A DNA stretch of 64,000 nt from Kribbella sp. NBC_00382 (GTDB lineage Bacteria; Actinomycetota; Actinomycetes; Propionibacteriales; Kribbellaceae). Positions 1-8,013 of this stretch are shown piece after piece. Positions within the stretch are counted from its first letter, which is position 1. Every line of letters begins with the position of its first letter. Location: the NCBI RefSeq assembly GCF_036067295.1, contig NZ_CP107954.1, positions 6,014,001 through 6,078,000 of the forward strand, given 5' to 3'. The notes beneath the pieces were generated by a model. It saw only the letters and a program-made list of their open reading frames with translations, had not been told where the DNA came from and made no database searches. Both the position numbers and the translations under genes were made by a program.

Positions 1-364
1 TGTCGAGTGACACCTCTGCGTGCCCATGCTCGCGGGCCAACTCCTTGGCGCGCCCGAGGATCTCGCCCAGCAGCCAGTAGGTGATGGCGGGATCGGCGCT
101 GTAGAGGTCGATGTCGAGCAGGTGATGATCGCCCTGGCCGGAGACCGTGCCGTAGCCGGTCAGCGTCTCGCCGGTGAAGACCAGCCAGGCATCCTGGTCG
201 AGGTCGAAGCCGGGCTCGCCGAGCTCGTCGGCCATGTCGTCGAGGGTGAAGTCGGCGGACCCGATGGCCGCGAGGTTGCGCGCCGCGACGAGCCCGAAGA
301 TCGCCTCCGCGTCGTCCTTGGTGGGCCGGCGGAAGGTGTGCCCCGTGGGCAGTGCGGCAGTCAT
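1..364 (-). CDS. GNAT-like N-acetyltransferase, partial (3' end outside window)
   Basis: Reading the minus strand from ATG at 364 gives an open frame that runs off the left edge (121 codons visible). It begins MTAALPTGHTFRRPTKDDAE and continues with the alternation of charged helices and the segment DAWLVFTGETLTGYGTVSG, which resembles the beta-strand region of GNAT acetyltransferases. The acetyl-CoA loop would lie beyond the window, so the family call is inferred from the N-terminal half only. The gene lies 40 bp downstream of the D,D-carboxypeptidase on the same strand and may be cotranscribed with it. A 12-bp inverted repeat surrounds the start codon (see 351-394). Confidence 0.6.
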   Translation of the reverse strand, partial: MTAALPTGHTFRRPTKDDAEAIFGLVAARNLAAIGSADFTLDDMADELGEPGFDLDQDAWLVFTGETLTGYGTVSGQGDHHLLDIDLYSADPAITYWLLGEILGRAKELAREHGHAEVSLD

Positions 365-394
365 TCCCACATCGTGCTGAACGACTGCCGCACT
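351..394 (-). repeat. 12-bp perfect inverted repeat around a start codon
   Basis: AGTGCGGCAGTC at 351-362 is the exact reverse complement of GACTGCCGCACT at 383-394, with a 20-nt loop. In the minus-strand transcript one arm covers the G of the ATG at 362-364 and the next codons, and the other arm lies in the leader, so folding would partly mask the translation start. Function is inferred; it could equally be a protein-binding site. Confidence 0.5.
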
Positions 395-404
395 GTCTAA
401 TCGA

Positions 405-2006
405 TTAGCGGCCCTTGATCCAGTCGTTTCCGGGGTCACCGGGGCCGGTGCCGTCATCGGAGGACAGCGCCTTGCCGGCAGCGGGCTTGATCGGGGTGAC
501 GGGTGCCTGGTCGGTCCAGGAGGCGAGCGTGACGCCGACCGCGTCCTCGACCGAGCGCGGGCTGGTCAGGTAGTTGTCGGTGATCATCGAGAAGACCAGC
601 TTGCGGCCGTCCTTGTTCGTCACGTAGCCCGACAGCGCCGTGACACCGGTCAGCGAGCCGGTCTTGCCGTGCAGGTTGTTCGCGGCCGGAGTGCCGGCCA
701 TCCGGGTCCGCAGGGTGCCGCCGGTGAAGCGATCCGGGTTGCCCGCGATCGGCAGCGCGTCGTACCACTGCTGGAACCACGGCTCCTTCTCGGCGGCCAG
801 CAGGATGTCGGTGACGCTCTTCGGCGTCACGTTCACCTTGCGGGACAGGCCGGAGCCGTCGGACAGCCGGATCGTCGAGGTGTCCACGCCGACGCTCTTC
901 GCGTACGCCGTGACGATGCCCAGGCCGGTCGGCCAGCTGCCGTTCGCCTTCGTGACCGCGCCCATCGCCTTGACCAGCGTCTCGGCGTGCATGTTGTTGG
1001 AGAGCTTGAGGAACGGGTTCATCAGCTCGCCGAGCGTCATCGACTCGTCCCGGGCGAGCTGCCTGGCCGCGGCGGGGGTTGCCGCCTCGCGGATCTTGCC
1101 GTCGACCTTGACTCCCTCGGCGGTGAGGGCGCGCCGGAAGACGTCAGCGGCGTACAGCGGCGGCTCCCAGACGGTGACCCAGGTCGAGCCGAGGCCGGCG
1201 CCGAGTGGCAGCGAGCCGGTGATCCGGACGATGTTCGTGCCGTGATCGCGCTCGATGTTCAGCGTGTCGGCGGACCCAGCCGCGCCCGTGGTCGCGGTGT
1301 TGATCAGCTTGAGTACGCCGTTCGCCGGGCGGAGGTTGAGCTGGACCGGTGCTCCGGCCGTCGCGCCGGGCCGGCTCTCGACGATCGCCGTACCGGAGTC
1401 GAGGTCGCCGTTCGGGGCGAGCGTCAGGGCGGAGATCTCGGCGCTGTAGTAGAACGGCTCGTCGTCCCAGGCCCAACTGTCGCCCAGCCGCACGTGGTCG
1501 AAGTACGTGTCGTCGGCGATCAGGTCGCCGTCGACCCTCTTGATCCCGGCCGCGGCGATCTGCTTGGCCAGCCCGACGTAGTCGCTCTCGAGGGCGCTCG
1601 GGTCACCGAAACCCTTCAGATAAAGGTCTCCCTGGAGCTTCCCGTTCTTCTTGACCGGCGCGGTCGCCAGTACGTCGGTGTGGAACCGGAACCCGGCCCC
1701 CAGCGTGTGCATCGCGGCCGTCGAGGTGAAGAGCTTCGTGTTGGAAGCGGGCACCAACCGGGTCGAGCCGTTCCGGTCGTACAAAGTCTCGCCAGTCGTC
1801 GCATCCCGCACGAGCAGCCCGACCTGCGAACCCTGGAACCGCGAATCGGCCAGCAATGTGTCCAACTGCTGCTGTAACCCGGTCGCCTGAACCTGCTGTA
1901 CTGCGGCCGGCGCGCCGGCCGACTGCCCCACCAGCCCGGCCGTCGCAGCCACTGCCGCGGCGACGGCCACCAAGCCGCGACCGGACACTCTAGGTAATTT
2001 CCTCAC
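405..2006 (-). CDS. dacB: D-alanyl-D-alanine carboxypeptidase/endopeptidase (PBP4 type, peptidase S13)
   Basis: A 533-residue secreted penicillin-binding protein of the DacB/PBP4 class, which trims D-Ala from peptidoglycan stems or cleaves cross-links outside the membrane. The N-terminus is a signal peptide (basic MRKLPRVSGR followed by an Ala/Val-rich core to about residue 33). The three catalytic motifs are present: SNTK at about 88-91 (nucleophile Ser), SNN at about 336-338, and KTG at about 448-450. The length and the large insert between SxxK and SxN match the family. Translation starts at GTG with GAGGGG just upstream. The partial acetyltransferase follows on the same strand. The family call is secure; the gene symbol is by homology class. 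Confidence 0.9.
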   Translation of the reverse strand: MRKLPRVSGRGLVAVAAAVAATAGLVGQSAGAPAAVQQVQATGLQQQLDTLLADSRFQGSQVGLLVRDATTGETLYDRNGSTRLVPASNTKLFTSTAAMHTLGAGFRFHTDVLATAPVKKNGKLQGDLYLKGFGDPSALESDYVGLAKQIAAAGIKRVDGDLIADDTYFDHVRLGDSWAWDDEPFYYSAEISALTLAPNGDLDSGTAIVESRPGATAGAPVQLNLRPANGVLKLINTATTGAAGSADTLNIERDHGTNIVRITGSLPLGAGLGSTWVTVWEPPLYAADVFRRALTAEGVKVDGKIREAATPAAARQLARDESMTLGELMNPFLKLSNNMHAETLVKAMGAVTKANGSWPTGLGIVTAYAKSVGVDTSTIRLSDGSGLSRKVNVTPKSVTDILLAAEKEPWFQQWYDALPIAGNPDRFTGGTLRTRMAGTPAANNLHGKTGSLTGVTALSGYVTNKDGRKLVFSMITDNYLTSPRSVEDAVGVTLASWTDQAPVTPIKPAAGKALSSDDGTGPGDPGNDWIKGR

Positions 2007-2100
2007 AAGAACCCCTCAAGCTTTGGCGGAATCCAACTACCCCGGAGTCTCCATCGCGCTGCCCGTCCGGTCCAGCGATCATGCCCGATCGGTTGGGTCG

Positions 2101-3300
2101 TCAGAGCACGAACGGATTGGTCCCGGTGGTTGCGAGCAGGTACCAGGCCGTTGCGCCGGTGTGGAGCGACGCGTAGTAGAGGTCGCCGAAACCGGTGTCC
2201 AGGCCGTCGGAGGAGGCGGAGACGATGCCTTTGCCATCGGCGTTGGGGGCATGGAGCTGGGCGTCGCGCAGGCTGGCCAGGTAGGTGTTGATCCGGGCCT
2301 GGTCACCGGGAGCGCGACGGACCTTCAGGGCGGTGACGAGGTGGGCGGTGCCTTCGAACCAGACCTTGCTCGTGTCGGTGTTGCTGAAGCTGATGCCGGT
2401 GAAGCCGCCGTCGGACGCTGCCAGGTTGGTGATCACCCAGTCGACCGCCTGGCTGTAGCGGGGGTCCCGGGTGGCGAGATACGCCCAGGCCTGGACGTCG
2501 GCGGGGATCGGGTAGTGGTTGATCGTCACGCCGTCGGGGTTGGTGCCGGTCCAGAGCATCCGGCCGGGGTTGTCCCACATCGCCCGGACGAAGGCGAACG
2601 CCTGCTGGGAGCGAGTCGACCAGACCCGGTCGCCGGTCTGCCGGTTGAGCATCGCGAAGAAGGCGCCGATGTCGATGTTGTGCTCGGTCGCCTTGAAGGT
2701 GAGCGGCTGGTCGTCCGCGCCGCGGCCGCCGGTGTAGCCGGGGATGCCGGCCGCCGACCAGGTCTTCGACTGGATCCAGTTCGCGGCGGTGAGAGCGCCG
2801 TTCAGGTACTTCCGTTGGCCGGTGCGTTGGTAGAGATGGCACAGCGCCATGCCGACCCAGGCCTGGTTGCCGGAGTAGGCGGCGGGGGAGCCGATGTACG
2901 GGGTGCCGTCGGCCGTGATCAGCGGATTGGGCTGGTATGACGCTCGGGTGCGTCCGTCGGCGATCGGGTCGTGCTGCTGGACGTAGAGGAGGACGTCGCC
3001 GAGGACTTTCGCGCGAGTGAGTTGGGCGGCGGAACCCTCGTGGATCAACGCGATGATGGCGAGGGCGTCGTCGTACAGGAAGGACGAGACGAAGTTGATG
3101 CCGGCGAAGAAGCCGCCGGTGTAGCTCTGCGGGACGCGCAGGGTGGTGCCGGTGCCGTACTGGTCGATCTTCTCGGCCAGAAAGGCGAAAGCTGCCGCCT
3201 CGGACGAATTGACGCGGTGGGCGGCGAAGGCTGACGGAGCTGCAAGACCGGTGCCTACGGCAACGAGTCCGGTGAGGACGGTACGGCGGGAAGTGATCAC
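2101..3300 (-). CDS. Tat-secreted six-hairpin (alpha/alpha) glycosidase-like protein
   Basis: A 399-residue exported protein. It starts at GTG 3300 with AAGGAA four bases upstream and carries a twin-arginine signal (TSRRTVLTGLV, then a hydrophobic stretch ending AFA-A). The mature part is all-helical with repeated aromatic and Gly motifs such as GNQAWVGMALCHLYQRTG, TEHNIDIGAFFAML and VWFEGTAHLV, a pattern typical of the six-hairpin glycosidase/terpenoid-cyclase toroid fold. No catalytic motif lets me name a GH family. Only 9 bp separate it from the RpiR-type regulator upstream, so the two likely form an operon, divergent from a GH43 enzyme. Sugar-polymer degradation outside the cell is inferred from fold and neighbours. 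Confidence 0.7.
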   Translation of the reverse strand: MITSRRTVLTGLVAVGTGLAAPSAFAAHRVNSSEAAAFAFLAEKIDQYGTGTTLRVPQSYTGGFFAGINFVSSFLYDDALAIIALIHEGSAAQLTRAKVLGDVLLYVQQHDPIADGRTRASYQPNPLITADGTPYIGSPAAYSGNQAWVGMALCHLYQRTGQRKYLNGALTAANWIQSKTWSAAGIPGYTGGRGADDQPLTFKATEHNIDIGAFFAMLNRQTGDRVWSTRSQQAFAFVRAMWDNPGRMLWTGTNPDGVTINHYPIPADVQAWAYLATRDPRYSQAVDWVITNLAASDGGFTGISFSNTDTSKVWFEGTAHLVTALKVRRAPGDQARINTYLASLRDAQLHAPNADGKGIVSASSDGLDTGFGDLYYASLHTGATAWYLLATTGTNPFVL

Positions 3301-3309
3301 GGGGTTCCT

Positions 3310-4197
3310 TCAGCTGGGTGTAGTGCGGCGGCGCTTCGGCTTCGGGGTCCGGTGGGGATCGATGGCCGCGGCGGTGGTCTCGAGGGCTTCCAGCGTGCGG
3401 GTGTGGTTGAGCTGGGCGACTCGGGTATAGAGGACGTCGAGGACGAGTAGCTGGGCGTGGCGGTCGGCCAGGGCGTCGGCGGGGGCGGCGCCGGATTGGG
3501 CCGTGGTGACGATCAAGTCGGCCTCGGCGGCGAGGGTCGAGGTCCGGTCGTTGGTGATGGCGACTGTTCGGGCGCGGTGGGCGGTTCGGAGTACGTCGAT
3601 GGTCTCGGTGATCTGGCCCGAGTGGGAGATGCCGATCACCAGGTCGCGCTCGTCGGCGAGGGCGACCGCGGTGAGGGCGCCGTGGACCTCGGGCCAGCTC
3701 CAGCAGGCGAAACCGATGCGCTGGAGCCGGATCCGCAGTTCGTCGGCGGTGATCGCGCTGGTGCCGACGCCGAAGAGGTGGATGGCGCGGGCCTTGGTGA
3801 CTGCCTCGGCGACCTGGTCGATGGCTGCCAGGTCGAGCTGATCCGCCGTACTGAGCAGCGCCTGGGTGTTGGCGGCGACGATCACCTTGAGGACCTGGTC
3901 GAGGTCATCGGCCGGGTCGATCTGCCGGCCGATGTCGGTGCGCCAGCGACTCGCGCCGGACCGGCCGACCTGTTCGGCGAGCGCGACCTTGAGCGCGGCG
4001 AACCCGGACAGCCCGGCGGTATGGCAGAAGCGCGTCACGGTGCCGGGGGAGGTGCCGGTCCGGTCGGCCAGGTCGGTGATGGTGAGCCGTGCGGCCTCGG
4101 CCGGCTCGGCCAGCAGGAAGTCGGCGATCCGGACCAGCGCGCCGCCCATCGCAGGCCTGAGCTCGCGCAACCGGTGCAGGATGTCGAGGTCGTCCAT
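3310..4197 (-). CDS. MurR/RpiR family transcriptional regulator (HTH + SIS)
   Basis: A 295-residue regulator. Residues 1-75 form the RpiR helix-turn-helix region (ITDLADRTGTSPGTVTRFCH), and residues 125-250 form a SIS sugar-phosphate binding domain (FGVGTSAI and ISHSGQITETI contact phosphosugars in this family). Such proteins sense phosphorylated sugars and control catabolic genes. It is divergent from the GH43 gene and directly precedes the Tat-secreted glycosidase-like gene. Two GAAATAATTTC-like sites lie in the 125-bp divergent region, one of them only 3 bp upstream of its own ATG, which suggests autoregulation and control of both sides. The ligand is unknown; a pentose or uronate derivative would fit the GH43 neighbour. 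Confidence 0.85.
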   Translation of the reverse strand: MDDLDILHRLRELRPAMGGALVRIADFLLAEPAEAARLTITDLADRTGTSPGTVTRFCHTAGLSGFAALKVALAEQVGRSGASRWRTDIGRQIDPADDLDQVLKVIVAANTQALLSTADQLDLAAIDQVAEAVTKARAIHLFGVGTSAITADELRIRLQRIGFACWSWPEVHGALTAVALADERDLVIGISHSGQITETIDVLRTAHRARTVAITNDRTSTLAAEADLIVTTAQSGAAPADALADRHAQLLVLDVLYTRVAQLNHTRTLEALETTAAAIDPHRTPKPKRRRTTPS

Positions 4198-4200
4198 GTC

Positions 4201-4211
4201 GAAGCAATTTC
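4201..4211. promoter_or_regulatory. candidate RpiR operator, site 1
   Basis: GAAGCAATTTC, an imperfect copy of the palindrome at 4241-4251, starting 40 bp before it (close to four helical turns) and lying just upstream of the regulator start codon. Assignment to the adjacent RpiR protein is inferred. Confidence 0.45.
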
Positions 4212-4240
4212 CATGACGGGCGGTCAGATGTCAATGGATC

Positions 4241-4251
4241 GAAATAATTTC
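4241..4251. promoter_or_regulatory. candidate RpiR operator, site 2
   Basis: GAAATAATTTC, a palindrome with arms GAAAT and ATTTC around a central A. It is AT-rich in a GC-rich background and sits in the divergent region between the RpiR gene and the GH43 gene. Dimeric RpiR proteins commonly bind short palindromes of this shape. Confidence 0.5.
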
Positions 4252-4322
4252 CAGCTCTCGATTCTCAGGTGAATCGATGTAAAAGTGGGTCGCACAGGTA
4301 CCGCCCCACCTGAGGAGCTCCC

Positions 4323-5636
4323 ATGCGCAGCAGCAAGATCCTCGCGGCCATCGCCGCCTTGGCCTTACCCCTGGTCCTGCTCAATCCACCCGCCCAAGCC
4401 GCGGTCCAACGCACCACGGCCGCCGCCTTTCCGGCCGACATCATCGGCGAGGACTTCCCCGATCCGGACATCTTCGAGAAGAACGGCACCTGGTACGCCT
4501 ACTCGACCAACAACGGCCGCGGTCACGTACCGGTCGCCTCCGCCCCGAGCGCCAACGGCCCCTGGACGATCCGCGGCGACGCGATGCCCGGCGGCCCGTC
4601 GGCCGGTTGGGCGCAGGCCGGACGCACCTGGGCGCCGGACGTCTACCCGAACCCCGACGGCAGCTTCACCCTCACCTACACCGCCTGGCACAAGGCGTCC
4701 GGTCGTCAGTGCATCGGCGTCGCCACCGCGAACTCGGCGCTCGGCCCGTTCACCCCGGTCGGCAGTCAGCCGCTGATCTGCCCGCTCGACAAGGGCGGCG
4801 CCATCGACGCGAACACCTTCGTCGCGAACGACGGCACCCGGTACCTGACCTGGAAGAACGACGGCAACGCGCTCGGCCAGCCGTCCACCCTCTGGCTCAC
4901 CCGTACGACGAACAACGGCACGGCCCTCACCGGCGGCAACACCGCGATGCTCACCTCGAGCGGCGTGATCGAGGCGCCCGACCTGGTCCAGCGGGGGAGC
5001 CAGTTCGTCCTCTTCTACTCCGGCGGCGGCTACAACGACTGCAACTACCTGACCTCGTACGCGACCTCGCCCAGCCTCAACGGCCCCTGGACGACGGCCT
5101 TCCGCCCCCTGATGACCACCGCCAGCTTCGACAACCACGTCTGCGGTCCCGGTGGCGCTGACTTCGTGGGTGACAAGGTCTTCCTGCATGGCTGGGTCAA
5201 TGGCTCGAGACACCTGTACGTCGCTGACCTCGGCTGGGCGAATGACTTCCCGGTGGTCCGTGGCAGCCGGGTCCGCACCGAGGCCGAGCGCGGCACCCTC
5301 AACCACTGCTCCGTACGGACGGGCGCGGCCGGTGCATCGCAGGGCGCGGTCGCGGCGTACATCGACTATGCGGACTCGTGGGTCCAGGTCTCCGTATTCG
5401 CTCCGTCGGCCGGCGGCTACACGCTCTCGGTCGGCTACGCGAACGGCATGGGCGCGACGGCCAGCCACGGTGTGGTTGTCAACGGCAACAGCCAGGGCAC
5501 GATCAGCTACCCGGCCACTGGCTGGGACAACTGGCACCTGGCGGCAGTACCGATCACCCTGAACGCAGGCTGGAACACCGTCCGCCTCACCAAAGGCACC
5601 CTCTACACCGAAGTCGACTACCTCGAACTCCAATAG
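4323..5636 (+). CDS. secreted glycoside hydrolase family 43 enzyme with C-terminal CBM
   Basis: A 437-residue exported enzyme starting at ATG 4323 after a strong GAGGAG. Residues 1-27 are a Sec signal peptide ending AQA-A. The five-bladed GH43 catalytic domain spans about 40-310: DFPDPDIF holds the probable general base (D47), AIDANTF the pKa-modulating Asp (about 162), and VIEAPDLV the probable general acid (E217). Residues from about 315 to the end look like a family 35/6 carbohydrate-binding module (AERGTLNH at its start, WDNW and the ending VDYLEL). GH43 enzymes act on arabinans, xylans or related chains; the exact substrate cannot be read from sequence. It is divergent from the RpiR regulator and probably controlled by it. 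Confidence 0.85.
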   Translation: MRSSKILAAIAALALPLVLLNPPAQAAVQRTTAAAFPADIIGEDFPDPDIFEKNGTWYAYSTNNGRGHVPVASAPSANGPWTIRGDAMPGGPSAGWAQAGRTWAPDVYPNPDGSFTLTYTAWHKASGRQCIGVATANSALGPFTPVGSQPLICPLDKGGAIDANTFVANDGTRYLTWKNDGNALGQPSTLWLTRTTNNGTALTGGNTAMLTSSGVIEAPDLVQRGSQFVLFYSGGGYNDCNYLTSYATSPSLNGPWTTAFRPLMTTASFDNHVCGPGGADFVGDKVFLHGWVNGSRHLYVADLGWANDFPVVRGSRVRTEAERGTLNHCSVRTGAAGASQGAVAAYIDYADSWVQVSVFAPSAGGYTLSVGYANGMGATASHGVVVNGNSQGTISYPATGWDNWHLAAVPITLNAGWNTVRLTKGTLYTEVDYLELQ

Positions 5637-5696
5637 CCCCGCCCCGCCCCGCCCCGCCCCGCCCACCCCGCCCCGCCACGCCCCGACCCGCCCCCG
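5637..5696. repeat. CCCCG low-complexity tract
   Basis: Directly after the GH43 stop codon lie about a dozen iterations of the pentamer CCCCG and close variants. The minus strand therefore carries many GGGG runs spaced by one or two bases, which could form G-quadruplexes. It is probably a slippage-prone spacer. Confidence 0.8.
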
Positions 5697-5703
5697 ACAC
5701 ATC

Positions 5704-5784
5704 TCAGGGGTTAACCCCCGAGTTTGTGGGTTGCCCCCTGAGTATCTGGCTGGGCAACCCACCGTTTGCGGGGTTAACCCCTGA
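5704..5784. repeat. nested double palindrome
   Basis: The outer arms are TCAGGGGTTAACCCC (5704-5718) and its exact reverse complement (5770-5784). The inner arms are GTGGGTTGCCC (5726-5736) and its exact reverse complement (5752-5762). The gaps between outer and inner arms are both 7 nt, so the whole folds symmetrically into a 15-bp plus 11-bp stem with a 15-nt loop. Each outer arm is itself palindromic around GGGGTTAACCCC. The element stands between two genes of the same direction and could end GH43 transcription, but it has no T-run. Confidence 0.75.
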
Positions 5785-5850
5785 AATGGGGGGCGGGGAT
5801 CGTAGGCTCAGAGTGGCAGAGATGGGCGAACGGGGAGTTCGAAGTACCTG

Positions 5851-8013
5851 ATGGCAAAACCACCCGAGCAGGTTTCCAGCGATCGGCGGCAGCGGCGGCC
5901 GGTGTGGCTGGACCTGCGCCGTACCACTCGCGGCCTGCAGGCGATGATCCTCGGCGGGCTCGCCTCGCTGGTCTCCCTGCTGATCACGTTCTGGACGCTG
6001 CCGCAGATCAGCAGCAGCGACGGTGCCTGGCCGATCCTGCGGCTGGTCGTGATCCTCGCGGTGGTCGGGCTGATCGTGCGCTGGATCCTGGCCGGGATCG
6101 CGGTCCTGATCGGCTCGGTCGGGGTGCTGGTCGGTGGGCTGCTGAGCCAGTTTGCCGTCGTCTACCTCGGCGTCACGATCGATCCGGGTGTACACCTGCA
6201 CGGCGGTCCCGAGGCCGCGCTGGTGGTCTCGATCGTGATGTCGTCGGTCAGCGCCTTCGTCGGCTGGATCGCGTACGCGGGCAGTGACGACGCCTACGTG
6301 TCCGAGGTGATGCGGGTCGTCCGTCGCCGGGCCCGCCGGATCGAGGCCGCGCCGAGGACCGGGATGCTGATCATCCAGATCGACGGGCTGTCGGCGCCGC
6401 TGCTCAACTGGATGGTGATGTCGGGCAACCTGCCGCATCTGGGTGGCTGGATCCGGGAGGGCAGCCACTCGATGGTCGAGTGGCACACCGGCGTACCGGC
6501 GACCACGCCGGCCAGCCAGGCGGGCATCCTGCACGGCGGATCCGGCCAGATCCCGGCCTTCCGGTGGTACGAGAAAGAGACCGGCCGGGTGATGGTGACG
6601 AACCGCGCCCGGGACGCCGCCGAGCTCGAGGCGCGGATGTCGACCGGCCGCGGCCTGCTCGCCGACGGCGGCGCGAGCATCAGCAACAACTGGTCCGGCG
6701 ACGCGCCCAAGTCGGAGCTGGTGTTCAGCCGGGCGGCGTTGCCGACCGGTCGCAGCCGCGGGTACGTCCGGTTCTTCTCCAGCCCGCAGGGTGCCGCCCG
6801 CGGGCTCGTGCTCTGCGTCGCCGAGATGATCAAGGAGCTCCATCAGGCTCGCCGGCAGCGAGTCCGCAACCTGGTCCCGCGGGTCAACCGCGGCGGGTCG
6901 TACATCTTCCTCCGGGCCATCTCGAACGTCCTGCTGCGCGATCTGAACGTCTCGCTGATCACCGACGAGCTGGTCAAGGGCACCCCGGCGATCTACTGCG
7001 ACTTCGTCGACTACGACGAGGTCGCGCACCACGCCGGCCCGACCCGGCCCGAGTCGCTGCAGACCCTCGAAGGGCTCGACCGGGTGCTCGGCGCGCTCCA
7101 GCGGATCATCGACCTGCTGCCGCACTCGTACGAGATCGTGGTGCTGTCCGACCATGGGCAGAGCCAGGGCTCGACCTTCCTTCAGCGGTACGGCCGAACC
7201 CTCACGCAGGTCGTCGACGAGCTGGTCGACACCACAAAGGAACCAGTTGCGGCGACCGGCCGGTCCGAGGGCTGGGGACCGGTCAACGCGTTCCTGACCG
7301 AGCTGACCATGCGCACCAGCGTGGGCGGCAAGGTGACCCGCAAGGCGCTGCACGGCAAGGCCACTCGGGGTGAGGTCGAGTTCGGGCCGGCCGACTGCGA
7401 GCCGCCGATCGCGGCCGACGAACAGATGATCGTCACGGCGTCGGGCAACCTGGCCCTGATCTACCTGGCCAGGACTCCGGGACGGGTGCCGCTGGAGGAG
7501 ATCGAGCTGCTCCATCCGCGGTTGATTCCGGGGCTGGCGACGCATCCAGGGATCGGATTCGTCGTGGTGGAGACGCTCGCTGAAGGGCCGGTCGCGATCG
7601 GCCGGGCGGGCGTGCACGTACTGCGCTCAGGCAGGATCGAGGGCATCGACCCGCTGGAGCCGTACGGCCCGATGGCGGCGGCGTCGATCCTCCGGCAGGC
7701 CGAGATGCCGCACAACGGGGACATCGTGGTGATCAGCCGGCTGGACGAGTACACGAGTGAGGTGGCCGCGTTCGAGGAGCTGGTCGGCTGCCACGGCGGG
7801 ATCGGCGGCTGGCAGACCGAGGCCGTCCTGGTCCACCCGCGCCGCTGGGTCGTCGACGAGCCACCCGTAGGCTCCGACGCGGTCCACCACCTCCTGATCA
7901 GCTGGCTCGACCAGCTCGGCCAGCGCAAGTCCGCTGAAGCTGAGGCTGAGGTTGAAGCTGAGGTTGAGGCCCGGTTGGAGCGTTCGTCGGATGCAAGCGT
8001 GGAGGCCGGATAG
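5851..8013 (+). CDS. membrane-anchored alkaline-phosphatase-superfamily phosphodiesterase
   Basis: A 720-residue protein. Residues about 28-145 hold four hydrophobic segments resembling a holin-like membrane domain. From about 170 onward it is a type I phosphodiesterase/alkaline phosphatase-fold enzyme: IIQIDGL (metal ligand), GVPATTPASQAG (nucleophile Thr/Ser region), DFVDYDEVAHHAGP (metal ligands) and VVLSDHGQSQG (Asp-His pair). The metal-binding set looks complete, so activity on a phosphodiester or phosphoglycan outside or at the membrane is likely, but the substrate is unknown. The C-terminus ends in a Glu/Ala/Val repeat made by hexanucleotide iteration (7933-7968). Its stop overlaps the next start by one base. 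Confidence 0.8.
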   Translation: MAKPPEQVSSDRRQRRPVWLDLRRTTRGLQAMILGGLASLVSLLITFWTLPQISSSDGAWPILRLVVILAVVGLIVRWILAGIAVLIGSVGVLVGGLLSQFAVVYLGVTIDPGVHLHGGPEAALVVSIVMSSVSAFVGWIAYAGSDDAYVSEVMRVVRRRARRIEAAPRTGMLIIQIDGLSAPLLNWMVMSGNLPHLGGWIREGSHSMVEWHTGVPATTPASQAGILHGGSGQIPAFRWYEKETGRVMVTNRARDAAELEARMSTGRGLLADGGASISNNWSGDAPKSELVFSRAALPTGRSRGYVRFFSSPQGAARGLVLCVAEMIKELHQARRQRVRNLVPRVNRGGSYIFLRAISNVLLRDLNVSLITDELVKGTPAIYCDFVDYDEVAHHAGPTRPESLQTLEGLDRVLGALQRIIDLLPHSYEIVVLSDHGQSQGSTFLQRYGRTLTQVVDELVDTTKEPVAATGRSEGWGPVNAFLTELTMRTSVGGKVTRKALHGKATRGEVEFGPADCEPPIAADEQMIVTASGNLALIYLARTPGRVPLEEIELLHPRLIPGLATHPGIGFVVVETLAEGPVAIGRAGVHVLRSGRIEGIDPLEPYGPMAAASILRQAEMPHNGDIVVISRLDEYTSEVAAFEELVGCHGGIGGWQTEAVLVHPRRWVVDEPPVGSDAVHHLLISWLDQLGQRKSAEAEAEVEAEVEARLERSSDASVEAG
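7933..7968 (+). repeat. six tandem hexamers inside a coding sequence
   Basis: Six copies of GCTGAR/GTTGAR encode alternating Ala/Val-Glu near the C-terminus of the phosphodiesterase. The codons GCT, GAA and GTT are otherwise rare in this genome, which suggests replication slippage. Copy number may vary between strains. Confidence 0.75.

Noticed and set aside
5704..7617. Minus-strand open frame of about 640 codons opposite the phosphodiesterase
   Set aside because: Antisense shadow; it also runs through the nested palindrome, and its product shows no recognisable fold.
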